Source: Vanrija pseudolonga
Lineage: Eukaryota; Basidiomycota; Tremellomycetes; Trichosporonales; Trichosporonaceae
Assembly (NCBI RefSeq): GCF_020906515.1
Contig: NC_085855.1
Coordinates: forward strand, 2,046,001-2,110,000
Direction of reading: 5' to 3'
Length of the DNA stretch: 64,000 nucleotides
The notes beneath the pieces were generated by a model that saw nothing but the letters and a program-made list of their open reading frames with translations, made no database searches and was not told the origin of the DNA. A program made the position numbers and the translations under genes. Below, piece after piece: positions 51,512 through 62,910 of this stretch (position 1 is its first letter; each line of letters starts with the position of its first letter).

Positions 51512-53031
51512 AGTGCTAGCCTGCTGCCACGGCGGGTGTGCCTTGGACGTGACTTGTGGTTCATTTTCGGGACCCTTGCGTCAACACGCAATCGACCTGT
51601 GAGTACGTCAACGACCCCTGTTCCATTGCCGTCATCCCATGGCACTAACACCGAAACGCAGTGTCCGGACGCAATTAATTTCTTGAACCCCGCCTACGCG
51701 CCGAGACCTCGAGTGCAAACCTTGTCTTCGAGGTCATCGCAACTTCCGCACTCCCTTCTTTTTCACCTTTAAACGACCCCCGCCTCCCCTTCCGTGTAAC
51801 AACACCTCCCTTCTTCGGCCTGTCGACGACGGCCGACAGCTTGACCTTGGGACGGACCCGACCGACCCAAATCGGCTTTGTTGTGCTTGCTTTTTTGCTT
51901 GTTGCTTCCCCGCCGTCACACTGTCTCTCCGACGTACGACTCGCCACCCTCAAACACGCGGCTTGGTTTCCGGGCAGCGCCTCTTTCCAAAACTCGACCC
52001 AGGCACCGCTCTGCGCGTCGTCGCGTCGCGTGTTACGTGTTCTTCCCCTTTGTAGACTTTTTTTTTTTTTGTTCAGTAGCAGTAGTAGAATTTGACGCGA
52101 ACGCCATGCCAGCAGCGGCCGCGGTCGCCCTGACGATCTCAACGATGAGAGTAGACATGCCTATGCAGGACATTCGTACGTCTTGTGAGTTGGTTGCGGC
52201 GCAGTGCAGCACGGCGCGTCGGTGTCGCGGTGGGTTGAGGGTTGCGGGTCCGGGTGCGTGTTAGCGCTAGCTAGTAGCGGGAGGTGTTACTACGCCATTA
52301 CCGCCACATGGTGCGCCTTGAATGGCCTAGTCTGCGACGGGAGCGTGAGATGTTATGATCAGATCGGGCAGGCATCAATCAGTGGCTCAGTGGCTTAGTA
52401 GGCTGGAAACAATGGACGTGGTGGTGGTGATGATGGTGAGCACGAGATCAATGTTGTTTGTGTGTTTGTGTGTTTGTTGACAGCGTGGCAGCGGGACTGA
52501 CGGGATGTGTGTGTGGAGGTGGCGGGTGCACGGGCCACCACCATGACGTTCATGGCCAGTGCTCCACCTGTTGCGAAACGCATCGACATGTGAGGAAGCG
52601 AGCGAGGGAGGTGTGCAGTCGCCTCGACAGACGACTGTTGCCCCTTGAGTGGCGAGACCTGGTCGCCATGTACTTACTTGCATGTACGGTACGTACGTAC
52701 ACACGCGACAGTCTTGGCGCAAGGCACAGACAGACCCCGACGCGACGCGTCACGCTGTTTGCTGCACGACCAGACCAGTCGCCGGGTTGGCTCCACTCAA
52801 TGGGACTGGAGGTCCAAGCCATCGTCGTCATAAGCAAGTCGTCGCGCCGCACAACTCGACAATGCCATGCCTACCTACTCAATGTTAATCAGGACCTCAG
52901 ACCAGCCCGGCCCGGCCGCCTCTGACATATGCGCCGCACGGACCGGAGCGGCCCTCGCCTCGTCTGAAACAAACATCTCACACACGGCTGTTTGGCTTCC
53001 GCCAAGGGCGCTACGGTAGTTGGTGGAACCC

Positions 53032-53157
53032 CAACCGCCGGCCTGTCTGAGACAAAGACGATGTTTAAGACGGCCTAACAGCCGGGGATCTAGGATTCGG
53101 CTGTTGGCGCCCTCGAGGAACGCTTACACGGCGTGTCTTAGACAGGCTAGGAGGTTG
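53032..53157. repeat. Imperfect inverted repeat, 126 bp
   Basis: Outer arms 53032-53054 and 53134-53157 match in inverse orientation at about 20 of 24 positions (GCCTGTCTGAGACA against the complement of TGTCTTAGACAGGC differs at one base). A perfect inner pair, AACAGCCG at 53077-53084 and CGGCTGTT at 53098-53105, is nearly concentric. It could be a small foldback element, a structured RNA or a transcription end signal. Confidence 0.65.
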
Positions 53158-53237
53158 CGTCATGCCGGACAAGGCCTGGCGGCACCGGCGAGGGGGCTGC
53201 AGATAGATGGGAACGGCTGGACGAGGACGGCATGCCC

Positions 53238-53390
53238 GTCGCCCATCAAGGAGCCGACTACACCTCGGACTGGACGGCCTCATCCACATCCGCGGCGCCG
53301 CGCAGCTCGGCCTGTTGCCAGTGTTGCGCTGGGATCGTCGAGGCGGTGCATGCGGCGTGACGGGGACGGCGACAACGTCGCCCATCAAGG
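53238..53390. repeat. Direct repeat pair, 14 bp perfect
   Basis: GTCGCCCATCAAGG occurs at 53238-53251 and 53377-53390. The 15 bases upstream of each copy are also partly alike (GGACGGC in both), so about 30 bp is duplicated 139 bp apart. Confidence 0.7.
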
Positions 53391-53644
53391 CGTCTTAGGC
53401 ATGTCGCACAGCCGTCAGCAATCGTTGACCTCGGCCCCACCCCTGTACACTCCCCGCTTGCTTCGCTGAACCAACTGACAGCGCCAAGGACCTACATAAC
53501 ATGACACATTGAAATCCTACTACCCTTACAATCTGCCATTATGCGCAACCACGACTGCCCTCACTCCCCCACACCCTAATAACCTGCTCAAGATGAAAAA
53601 GAAAAAAGAAAAGAAAATACGCGTTACACCTGGTTAGACGTTCC

Positions 53645-56600
53645 CTACGGCCTTGTCAGCGCCCAGACGAGGGAGGAGACGCGGATTCGCTCACATGTGT
53701 CTGGTCCAAAGGTCGAGTTCGGCGGCAAAATTCTGGATACTGCTCCATAATAGTCCCCGGCTGATATGGTCAGCACAAAGATTATGAGGCTGCACTTACT
53801 CCTCCTGTACACGTTGTTGCCCCACCAGTTGAGGGTTGCACCAGGTAAACGCAAAACAAGGAAGATGAAGACCGCGCAGGTGAGCGTCCCGACATCCAGG
53901 CCTGCGCCGAGGACATAGTTGTACTGGGGGTTTAGCAATAGTCGATGACGTTCAACGCACCTTGGCCCACCACGCAAAGTAGTAGCGTCGGACCCAGTAC
54001 TGGAAAACAAAGCCAAGCACCAGGAACATGGCGACGTTGACTCCAGTTGCCGGTGGAATGGCGAGGCAGACGCTGAAGACCAGGGTGATGTTGAGGTTTC
54101 TCAGGATGGAGCGGGGGTACTTGCGACACCAAAGCCAAAGCGGGATCGGCAGGACCGCTCCAACCAACATCATCCACAGCTGCGGCCGATAAATGCCACC
54201 CTTGTCGAACAGTCGATTAGGTCCGATTAGACCCCAGATCACTGATGCCGTGAACGTCGTCTGCGAGTTGGCGCAGGTGAGGAGGTACTTGTTGTGCTGG
54301 GTGCAGATATCGGGGATGTTGGTGAACATCAACCACTTTACGCCGACCTGCGCAAAGGAGGCAATACTGCACGCCGTCATCTGAGCGATGAACATGGACC
54401 GTGGCGGGATCTTCATGTAGTGTCCCAGCTTCATGTCTCTTGCAAAGTACATGGCCTCAGCGAGTGTCTGGACGGCAAAGGTTTTGAAGATCTTGGTGGT
54501 CAGCAGGCAACCCATGTGCGGATACACTTACCATTCCAGGAATGGGCTGGCCCTTGAAGGCGTAACCCGGGATGAGCTCTGCGATGAGGTTGAACGTCGG
54601 CTCCATGTTCGTCATGGCGAAAATAATGCCGATCGGGACGATGTAGACTGCCGCCATCGCAATCGCAACGGCATAGCCCCATACGGGAAGTCCAGTGGCG
54701 AAGACTTCGATTGTTACGATGCCCAAAACCACGCAGCCAAGGAATGCAATAATGTACCACCAGTCGGGAACCTCGGGGTAGCGGCGCATCAACTTCATGT
54801 GAATGTCGTCCGGCTCGGTCTTTCGGTTCCGAGAGGTCAAGTAGATTCGCTTGCCGTGGTAGAGAACCGTGTAGACGATGAGCGAGGTTGTGAGACCAAA
54901 GGCCAACATGTACGTCACGGTGAACGCGGCCGTTAAGTAGACCGGCGAGTACTCGGCGTACGCAGTCGTGTTGAGCTTGAAGTCTGGCGTCAGGATCCTG
55001 CCAATGTCGTAAGGTTGTTGGTAACGGTCCCCAGGTGCAATGGTCAAGATGGGAAGGTACGCAGTGTACCACACCTGACGGTCAGCGTCACTCGGTCTCC
55101 AGGCCTTACATTGTTGTAGTAGAGCAACGGTGTGAGGAGCCAGTAGAACAGCAGGAAGCCCAGGGCAATGTTGACCTGGGCCCACCATGGAGCAGTCAGA
55201 GGATTCCCCACCCACGCAATCTGGGCCCAGTCGAAGGTGAGAATGCCCATGCCGAGGCCGGTAGTCACGCCGAAGAGCTGGTTCACGGTGGCGTTGTTCG
55301 GTTTGATCCAGCAGAGCCAGGAGAAGTATGACAACCCCGTGAAGAGGAACCCTGGGGCGTCAGTCGCAGTCATACTGAGTTACTCACCTGGGACAAAGTA
55401 CCAGAAGAACGCAACAACCGAAACCAAGATGAAGAACTTTAGACGCGTAATCTTGGCTCCAACAGCGCCATCACTCTCAGCGTGAAGAATGTTGAGCGTC
55501 GTGGTTGTGACCAGGCAGCCTGGCCACAGCATTGAGGCCGGGAAGACAACGAATCGTCGAACGATGCCAGCCATCGACAATCCAGTCAACTGGCTGGACA
55601 GGATGTACATGATGGTGAAGCCGTAGGTGAAGTTTCGCTTGTACCACTGGTTGGCGGCCACAACACTGTGGAGACCGTATGCGGGGATGATCGAGACGTT
55701 GGCCATCATGACAATGATCGTGTGCTCCTTGATGTTGAATGGGCAGGGGTTGAAGCTGAAGTCACCGCCGCCGAGCCAACGTGGAAGCTTCCAAGTGCGG
55801 AAAGGAAGCGCCCAACCGAAAAACTTGCCGATGGGATAAGCGGCAACCTGGACGACGATGGCGGGGAGTGATGGTGAGGGAGTACGGAAGGTGAAGAAGG
55901 TGTTGATAGCACCTGTCACACATGAGAGCAAGATACCGATGAAGATTGAGCGGAAGGTCAAGGTCGCCATGTGCGGGTCGTCAATGTTGGAGACCGAGGC
56001 TCGCACTTCTGCGTAAGGGCTGTCTTCGTCCCAGTCGATGTCGTCGCCCTCTTCACTCTTGAGGACACCACCCAAACCATCGCCCCAGGTCGTCCTGCCA
56101 TCCGGAACTGTCTGGTCGCCGCTGAGCTCGGTCATGTTGCCGCGGGTGGACGGGCGAAGATCGTCGGTGACGACTGACGACCGAGCACGGAAACGGCCAG
56201 AATGGTGATCAGTGTCGAAGTCATCAAGATCGCTGCCGTTTGTGACGACAGATGTCGCGTCTGTACGGCCCGTCGCAGGTGGAGTGCGATGGTTGGCGGT
56301 CGTTGGCCGCCTGACCGGCGTCGTGAGCGTGCGCATGGCAGTAGACGTTCCATGGTCCGACCCAAACGCTTCGCGACGTTGACGAATGGAGGCCCAGAAA
56401 ACCCCATTGTTCAGGTTGTCGCGCCCACTCAAAGGCGGGGGGTGGGCGGTGTCGAACTCGAATGGGTGATCAGAAACAAGGTTTCCCGGTGGTAATGAGA
56501 AGTCGACCTTGTCTGAGTCGGCGTCGTGCGCGGGATTGGCAGTTGTGGGCCTGTGGAATGCAAAGACGTTGTCATCGTCGTCCTCGTTATCATCGTCGTG

Positions 56601-57521
56601 ACCCTCATCCGACGCTGCCTGGGAGAAGAACTGCTGAGTCGGGGTGTCGCCGGCAGACAAGGTGGACTCGAGGGTATCAGGCCTAAACTGTGTCGCCGGA
56701 TCCCAGGCAACAGAACGGCGGGGTACTGGCGCTGCCGCGGGCTGAGGGCTGCTTTCCTTTGGAGGTGCACTAAAGTCGGGCACACTTGGCGTGTGCGGGT
56801 CTGCCGAATCTCCATGGGAGATCTGAGTCTCGAGGTGTGGCATTGGCTCAATGTCCAGTGGCACTGGACGGTTGGCCGGTGTTGCTGGGGTGAACTGAAT
56901 TGTCGCTGGAGCGAAGTACGGAGGGGGACTTGACGAGGGCAGGGCATCATCCTTCTCTGATAATGTAGGATGTTGCGGCTGCTCTGGTTGCTGTGGCTCT
57001 GGTTGCTGTGCAGCAGCTGACCCGAATGAGAATGCAAATGGGGAGGAGGTTTGGGCGTGGCGTTCAGAGGATTGCGGTTGCTCAACGGATTGCGGCAGCT
57101 CAGAGGATTGCGGTATCCTTTCCGCCACGGGGACATCAACTGCCCGCTGTGACAGGTCATGGGTGGCCTCTGTTGGAGTGGTGACGACGAAAGAGGTAGA
57201 GGCGAGCCCCGAGCTGGTAGGTATCCTGCCAGCTGCGTCGTCGGTGACAATAGATACTGGTCTGGGTCGTGAGAAATCGATAGAGGTGCGAGCGCTCGCA
57301 GGGTGTTCGTGCTGATGGTTGCCCAGGACGGTCGACGCGCGGGACGGCGGATCTGACGGCCCGGCATGAGCTGTTGCAAAGGTCCCTATTGTTGTCGCCA
57401 CGCTACCCGCCGCGCTCGCTGGGCGCGCGATACCACCCTCACGAAGATGCTCCTCGACCTCGACGGCCTGACCGACTACTGGGGGTCGGGCAGATTCATC
57501 ATCGGGTCGTGGTGTCGACAT
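53645..57521 (-). CDS. Oligopeptide transporter (OPT family) with long disordered N-terminus
   Basis: Several exons; the first (to about 55388) starts at ATG 57521-57519. About 500 residues rich in Ser, Pro, Gln, Asp and Glu precede the family core, which begins with SPYAEVRASVSNIDDPHMAT. OPT motifs follow: FNPCPFNIKEH near residue 593 (the usual family motif is NPGPF; here Gly is Cys), TTGLGMGILTFDWAQIAWVG, GQPIPGM, RDMKLGHYMKIPPRSMF, and a C-terminal LPGATLNWWGNNVYRR. Total length is about 1200 residues against 700-900 for most fungal OPT proteins. OPT proteins import small peptides with protons across the plasma membrane; Opt1 of Cryptococcus neoformans imports the signalling peptide Qsp1. 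It is tail-to-tail with the peptide precursor gene, 2.1 kb apart. Substrate here is unknown. Confidence 0.93.
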
Positions 57522-60500
57522 GGCGAGGCGCTCGAGCTATGGCTATCTGCGGCGTCAGCTGATCTGAGATCTAGGAATTGCTCATGCCGGAGGCCCTTGC
57601 GCGTGGCTGTTGATGCATGTCGCATGTTGACCTTGGCGTATCGTGGCGCGCGTCACGAGCAGCACGGTCAAAGCCACTTACCTCAAGACGCCAGGAGGAA
57701 GACGACGACGGTGAGGGGCGGGAGGTGCAGGGGGGGACGCGTAGACGCCGTGATGCTCGGCCAGCCCGATAGACGTTGGGTTAGCCGGCCAAAGGAATGA
57801 TAAAGGAGCGTAGGTGCTCAAGGCGCGGCCAGACGGGGAAGAATGAGTGAGTCGTGCGATGGGATCAAGAACAAAGGGGATGGCGGTGAGGCTGAAACGG
57901 TGGCCGCGAGTGTGCGGCTTGGGGGAGAGCCCAGCTCGGAGCGCGCGCGCGCGTCGTGTGTGTATGTGTGTGTATGCGTGGGGATGTGTGTAAAGGAAGG
58001 GAGACTGATGTAGTAGTAGTAGTCGTCGTCGTGACAATGTTCCGGGGTCGACGGGGGGCGCGCAGCGAACGGAGAGGGGGGAGAGACGGACGCCTGGGAC
58101 GGAGGCGCGTCTTGGCGCTCAGCGAACAGTGCCGCGGGGGGGCGTTTGAGTATGCCGGGGGCGGGGGGCGTGCGAGGAGTGGTGGTCGCCGTGTGAGGAT
58201 TGTCTAGCACATCTAAGAGCGACGAGTTGTGGAGAAGAGTCTAGAGATCATTGTCGATTTGTCTGGCTGCAGCAGCTCTCTCTCGACGTGCAACCAGCAA
58301 CCATGCACCAGCAGCAGGAGCAGCACAATGTCCAGGTTTTGCAGCGAAGCAACAGCGGGCAGGGAGAGGAGAGGGGCAGCAGGAGGAGTACGCCTCGGAG
58401 TGCAGCACCAGCAGGCAGCAGCAGCAGGCGGAGGCCAAGCAAGGCAAGGGGTGCCGACCGGCCGGCAGACTGACAGGCTGTACCGCACGGCGAGGAGGGG
58501 AGGAATCCAGGGTAAAAAAAGAGCGTTTGATACAGCAAGGAAGGGGGCGGCCGGGCGCCGAGGCGGTCTGTGCACTCTGTCGGCGGCATGGCATGGGCAT
58601 GGGGTGGGAACCTTGCTACGCCACGGTGCAGCGTCGAGCGGGTTCTGCCAAGGCCGGACGGGCCTAGAGTCCAGAGCATCGAGTGAGCAAGAGGGAGAAC
58701 ACGGCGGGCAGACAAACGCGGAACAGACATGCATCCTGCGAGGGGGGGAGTGACAGGGAGGGCACAAGAGCAGAGGGGCACCCTCCAGTCCCCCTCGTTT
58801 TCTTTGGGCCGACCCTGAACGTCCCCTTGGACTTTCTTTTCCTTGGATCTGATGCGCTGTTCCACTGATGGAAGCAGGGAAACATGTCAGGGAAGACTTC
58901 ACATCACCCTGAGGAGGATTCCAGTGGGCCAAGGCATGGCACCAGAAGAAATGCGTCTGGCTGCAACCCTGAGTTGGTCCACAGTCCCGCCCATGTGTCG
59001 CTTTCGCACTTTTGCCCTTGTTCTCACGGCGGGTTGTCTGCCTGCAGTGTCTGTCAGCCTCGGACGTCTATGCACCTAGAAAAGGTGCCTTTACGTTACC
59101 CACTCTCCTGACAGAACGATCCATCTTCGCGCGCAGCAATGTCAAGCAAGGAAGGAGCAACACAGTCATCGGCAGCCAGGACGGCGTTGGTGTCATGTTG
59201 CCGTCCTTTACGGGCCCTAGAGAGAGAACGTGCTTGACTGACTCTCTGCTGGCCTGCTGGCTTGCGTGCCAAGGGAGGCTTGGGCCGGCTGGCGCAGCAG
59301 AGGCGCGTTCCGCTGCCGCCGAGGCTGGCTGGCTCCACGATCGAGAGGCAAAGACAGACAGACGCACGCACACCTTGAAACGATGGAAGCGCAGGACCTC
59401 GCGACAGTCAACGACGCCAAGGTGAACTTTGTTGCGCCAACGCTTGACCGGCGGCACGTCTGGCACGCTGCCAAACGGGCGATAGCAGGCCGAACCCGCT
59501 CTGCGCTCAGGATCATGCCTCAAGCCACCGAAAGATCATTGTGCCTGTGGCGGCATCCCTACACAGTTTCCAGACTTGGAACGGAGCGAGCTGCGTAGAA
59601 ATGCCCATTACATGCTCGTGGTGCTGCTGCTGCTGCTGCGAGCTGCGAGCTGCTACTGAGCTACTGATGCGTTCACGATCCACACTCGATCCACAATCGA
59701 TCTACACGGGCATTACGAGTGGCGGCCGCCGTCCGTCGGCGTGCTGTGATCGGAGCGTTTACACTCTCTCGCTCGGGGGCAGTGATCTCGCTCGGGGGGC
59801 GATGTTCGCTTTGTGGGTTGAGTCAGCTCAGAGCCCCTGTGTGTGTGTGTGACAGAGTGCTGCGCTCACATGATGGACGAGGCTAGCGAGTGGCAACTGA
59901 GAGAGAGCGACAACGTGTGTAACGTGCAAGATCACCTGCAGGTGCCATCGGGACGTCGGCACTTGCCGACCCGTCGGCACTTGCCGACCCGTCGTAGCCT
60001 CCTCGCCACTCCAACACAACGCCCGCGTCCACGACTCCTCGCATATGTAATATGACGTAGCGTAGCAGTGAAACAAACCCACGGCGCAGCGTAATGATAA
60101 CGGCGGCGGTTCACACAGACGCTCAGTCAGTTACTGCGGCACGGCGGTGGCAAAGGTACGCTCTCGGCGTTGGCCTTGCTCACAGCAAGCATGATTGATT
60201 GATGTCGGCCGAGGTTACTTCCTGCCCTGCCGCATGCCGACACTACGCCGCGCAGTGGGCACTTTAATTGTCGCACTGGCGTCGATGCGTCGCGACAGGC
60301 CGAGCGACAATGCAGCGGCGCACAATGCAGTCTGCGATTAGCTTTATAGCTTTGACGTGTGGCGGTCCTTGTTCCTGCCGCCGAACACATTAGCCTGAGC
60401 GGGAATAGGCCTCGCGGCGCTGGCGTCGTTCCTGTGAGGGTGAACGAAGGATTGATTCTGTCGGCACGGCTCTTAGGGCGAACGGAGGAGCGCGCGGCAA

Positions 60501-60645
60501 GACGGCACGTACACGCGTGCGGCCGTGCACAGGCAGTAGCTGCTGCACAAAACTTGAGCAAAAGTATAGAGTCATACATGCAAGGCGTCTCCGTCTCCAA
60601 AGCACACAGACACCGATCTAACGCCGTCACCGCCACAGCCACACA
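57522..60645. other. 3.1-kb region without recognisable gene, upstream of the OPT gene
   Basis: Between the OPT start and the Nop15 stop. Contains GT-rich sequence near 57955-57985 and the tandem CGG-N6-CCG palindromes at 59955-59988. Open frames have noncoding composition. Confidence 0.6.
59955..59988. promoter_or_regulatory. Two tandem CGG-N6-CCG palindromes (zinc-cluster site type)
   Basis: GTCGGCACTTGCCGAC occurs twice, at 59955-59970 and 59973-59988, separated by CC. Each is a 7-bp perfect inverted repeat around CT and contains CGG, six bases, CCG, a spacing used by Zn2Cys6 dimers such as Ppr1. It is 2.4 kb upstream of the OPT start, so assignment to that gene is inference. Confidence 0.5.
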
Positions 60646-62015
60646 TCACTTGTGGCCCTCAAACTCGTAGTCAATGCCCGCGGCCTTGATCTTTTCCCTC
60701 CTCTCCTCCTGGCGCTTGAGCACCTTGGCGTTGGCCTTCTCCTGCTGCTCTGCTGTCCTGGGCTGAGGGGGGTGTCAGCAACTGGTGGGCTTACACGGCC
60801 AACAGTGATCCCGGTGAACAACTCCAGCGCCACGGCACCACCGCCACTACTCACCTTGTCCTGGCGCATCTTCTCGAGGCGCGCACGGGGGACCTTGCGG
60901 AACTTCTTGTTGGCACCGACCCACAGCTCGGGGTGGACCTCGTCAGATGGGATGACCTAGACGCCGTCAGGTACTTGCACAACAGCCCCGACTTACGTTG
61001 CAGCGCAAGAGGTGGCCCATGAGGAGGTAGTTGTTCATCGTGTCGGCGACAATCTCAGCCACAGGGAGCGACGAGAACTCAATGTAGGCGTAGTGTCGTG
61101 ATGCGCCCGTCTTGGGGTTGCGCGCCAGACGGAGACGGGTCACGTCGCCGAACTGGGAGAAGTAGTCCTTCATCTGCTCCTCGTAGAAGCCGTGCGGGAT
61201 GCGGCCGAGGAAGATGGTACCAGTCGCGGTAGACTACGCGGGTTAGAAAACGCCTGGCCTAACCGCCTACCCACCTTCTTCTTGTTGGCACGCTTGAGAC
61301 GAGCCTGCACAGTCTTGTCGTCCTTGGCGTGGGGGATCTTGCCGGCCTGGACCTCCTTGCCGGCCTTGCGCACGGCCTCGTCCTCGGCGTCGCTCTCGTC
61401 GTCCGAGCTGTCGGCGCCGCCCTCCTCCTCGTCCGTCTCGAACGCGCCGATGAACGACTCGGACTCGGACTCGGGCTCGGCGGCCTTGGCGGCAGCGGCC
61501 TTCTTCGCGGGGGCCTTCTTGGTCGCAGCAGCGGCCGCAGCGGGAGCCTTCTTGCCCTTGGTGTCCTTTGTCTTTTCCATGAGCCCACTCGCCTCGCCAA
61601 ACTCCCTAACCACGCCCTCGAGCGCCGCTCCCACCTTGTCAACGATTGTCGTCGCAGCCTTCTCAGCAGCTCCCATAAAGTCGTCGGCCGTCTTGCGCTT
61701 CTTGGAATCGGCGACGGCCTTGGGGCCGGCAGCAGCCTTCTTGCCCTTGGGCTTGACCTCGGCGGCCTCGGGGGTGGGGGCGACGTCGTCCATGATGATG
61801 TCGCCGGCGTGGTCGATGGCCTCGTTGATCTCAGCGGCGACCTTCTTGCCGATCTTCTTCACCGTGTCGACAACGGTCTCGGGGGCAGCGGCAGCCTTGG
61901 CCTTGGTCGCAGCAGCGCGCTTGGGACGAGTCGAGGCAGGCGCAGCGGCAGCGGCAGCCTTGGTCTTCTTCGCCGTGGGGGCCGGAGCCGTGGTCGTGGC
62001 AGCACGCTTCGCCAT
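60646..62015 (-). CDS. NOP15: Nucleolar RRM protein Nop15/NIFK-like
   Basis: Four or more exons. The N-terminal 250 residues are Ala/Lys rich, histone H1-like (TKAAAAAAPASTRPKRAAAT), then acidic (ESESESFIGAFETDEEEGGA). One RRM follows: TGTIFLGRIPHGFYEEQMKD (RNP2 region), LRLARNPKTGASRHYAYIEF (RNP1 region) and YLLMGHLLRCNVIPSDEVHP, LWVGANKKFRKVP, which is the conserved extension of Nop15 and human NIFK. The end is DYEFEGHK. Nop15 binds pre-60S particles near ITS2 and is needed for 27S pre-rRNA processing. The long basic and acidic N-terminus is larger than in budding yeast Nop15 (220 residues). Confidence 0.88.
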
Positions 62016-62910
62016 TGTGTAGTGGCGAGGGGTGTAAGTGTGGGTAGGAATGTAGATGAGATGGGTGTGAGCCTGAACAGCTCACTTGCGCATCCACAAC
62101 CACCCAGCCTGGACGTCACTTGTTGCCTGCTCATACAAAAATCCTCTCAGGCACGCTTGGTCGTGTGGCGGAGGCTACAAGAGTTACGTAATAAATAGGA
62201 TCGGCTTCTTTGGGCAATACAACTGGTTTGTATTTCGGGATGGCACCGAATTAGAATTTGGGAGTTAATGCAATTAGTTGAATGGAGACAGTGAAGCCGG
62301 GCTGAACACAACGCGTGTACATGAGTATCTTCAACACTTGCTCAAGACGTTGCCGTTCATTCAAGCAGCCTCCTGTCCAGCCCTTCCTCTTCGGGATCCC
62401 CGGCCTCTTGGACCAATTAAGCAGCCCGCTGCGCGTCCTTGTTAGTGAGCACGTTATGAGTAGTATGTAGTAGTGTTAGTCGGCTACATCCGCTACAACC
62501 TCCACCTACCTCCACATCACCTAAAATTCAAAATCGTCGTCAGGGGGGGGGAGTGAGCGGGGTGGAGTGCGCGGAGGGCGGCCCGGAGTGGAAGTCAGTG
62601 TTGCCTGTATTAGGATCTCGGGTCGCCCGGCTGGCTGACGACTGACGTTCTGCTTACTGCACCCGCCCCACCCCCCCTCTCTCCGCCGCGCGTCACAATC
62701 ACACCCAACCCCCCCCACTTCCTTCCTTCATTCGTTCTCTTTCCTCGTTCCAAAAGGCATTGACCGTATCAGAGCCCGGCCTCACCTCGGCATACCGCTC
62801 TCTTACACCCCTCACCCCCCTCGCCCGCTCACTCGAGGACACGGTTACAGGTGTAGACATCTGGTAAATTTCCATCGGCCGATCGGTGTCTCCGCCGCCT
62901 TCCCCCAACC
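62016..62910. other. Divergent promoter region, 895 bp
   Basis: Shared 5' region of the Nop15 gene (-) and the ABC transporter gene (+). Short C-rich tracts near 62700-62830 precede the transporter start. No gene seen. Confidence 0.6.

Larger units (their letters stand above)
51512..53644. other. 2.1-kb gap between convergent peptide precursor and OPT genes
   Basis: Holds the 3' regions of both genes. A 13-T run lies at 52058-52070. The part at 53030-53400 contains an imperfect inverted repeat and a direct repeat described separately. I see no coding gene. Confidence 0.6.

Noticed and set aside
50342-51651. Long open frames in other frames and on the opposite strand of the peptide precursor
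   Set aside because: A GC-rich tandem repeat keeps several frames open. Only the frame at 50408 has a signal peptide, Kex2 sites and a conserved residue sequence with varying third positions.
51841-52095. 84-codon frame with a signal-peptide-like hydrophobic start
   Set aside because: It begins at TTG, ends in a run of T that gives poly-Phe, and has no splice support or partner features.
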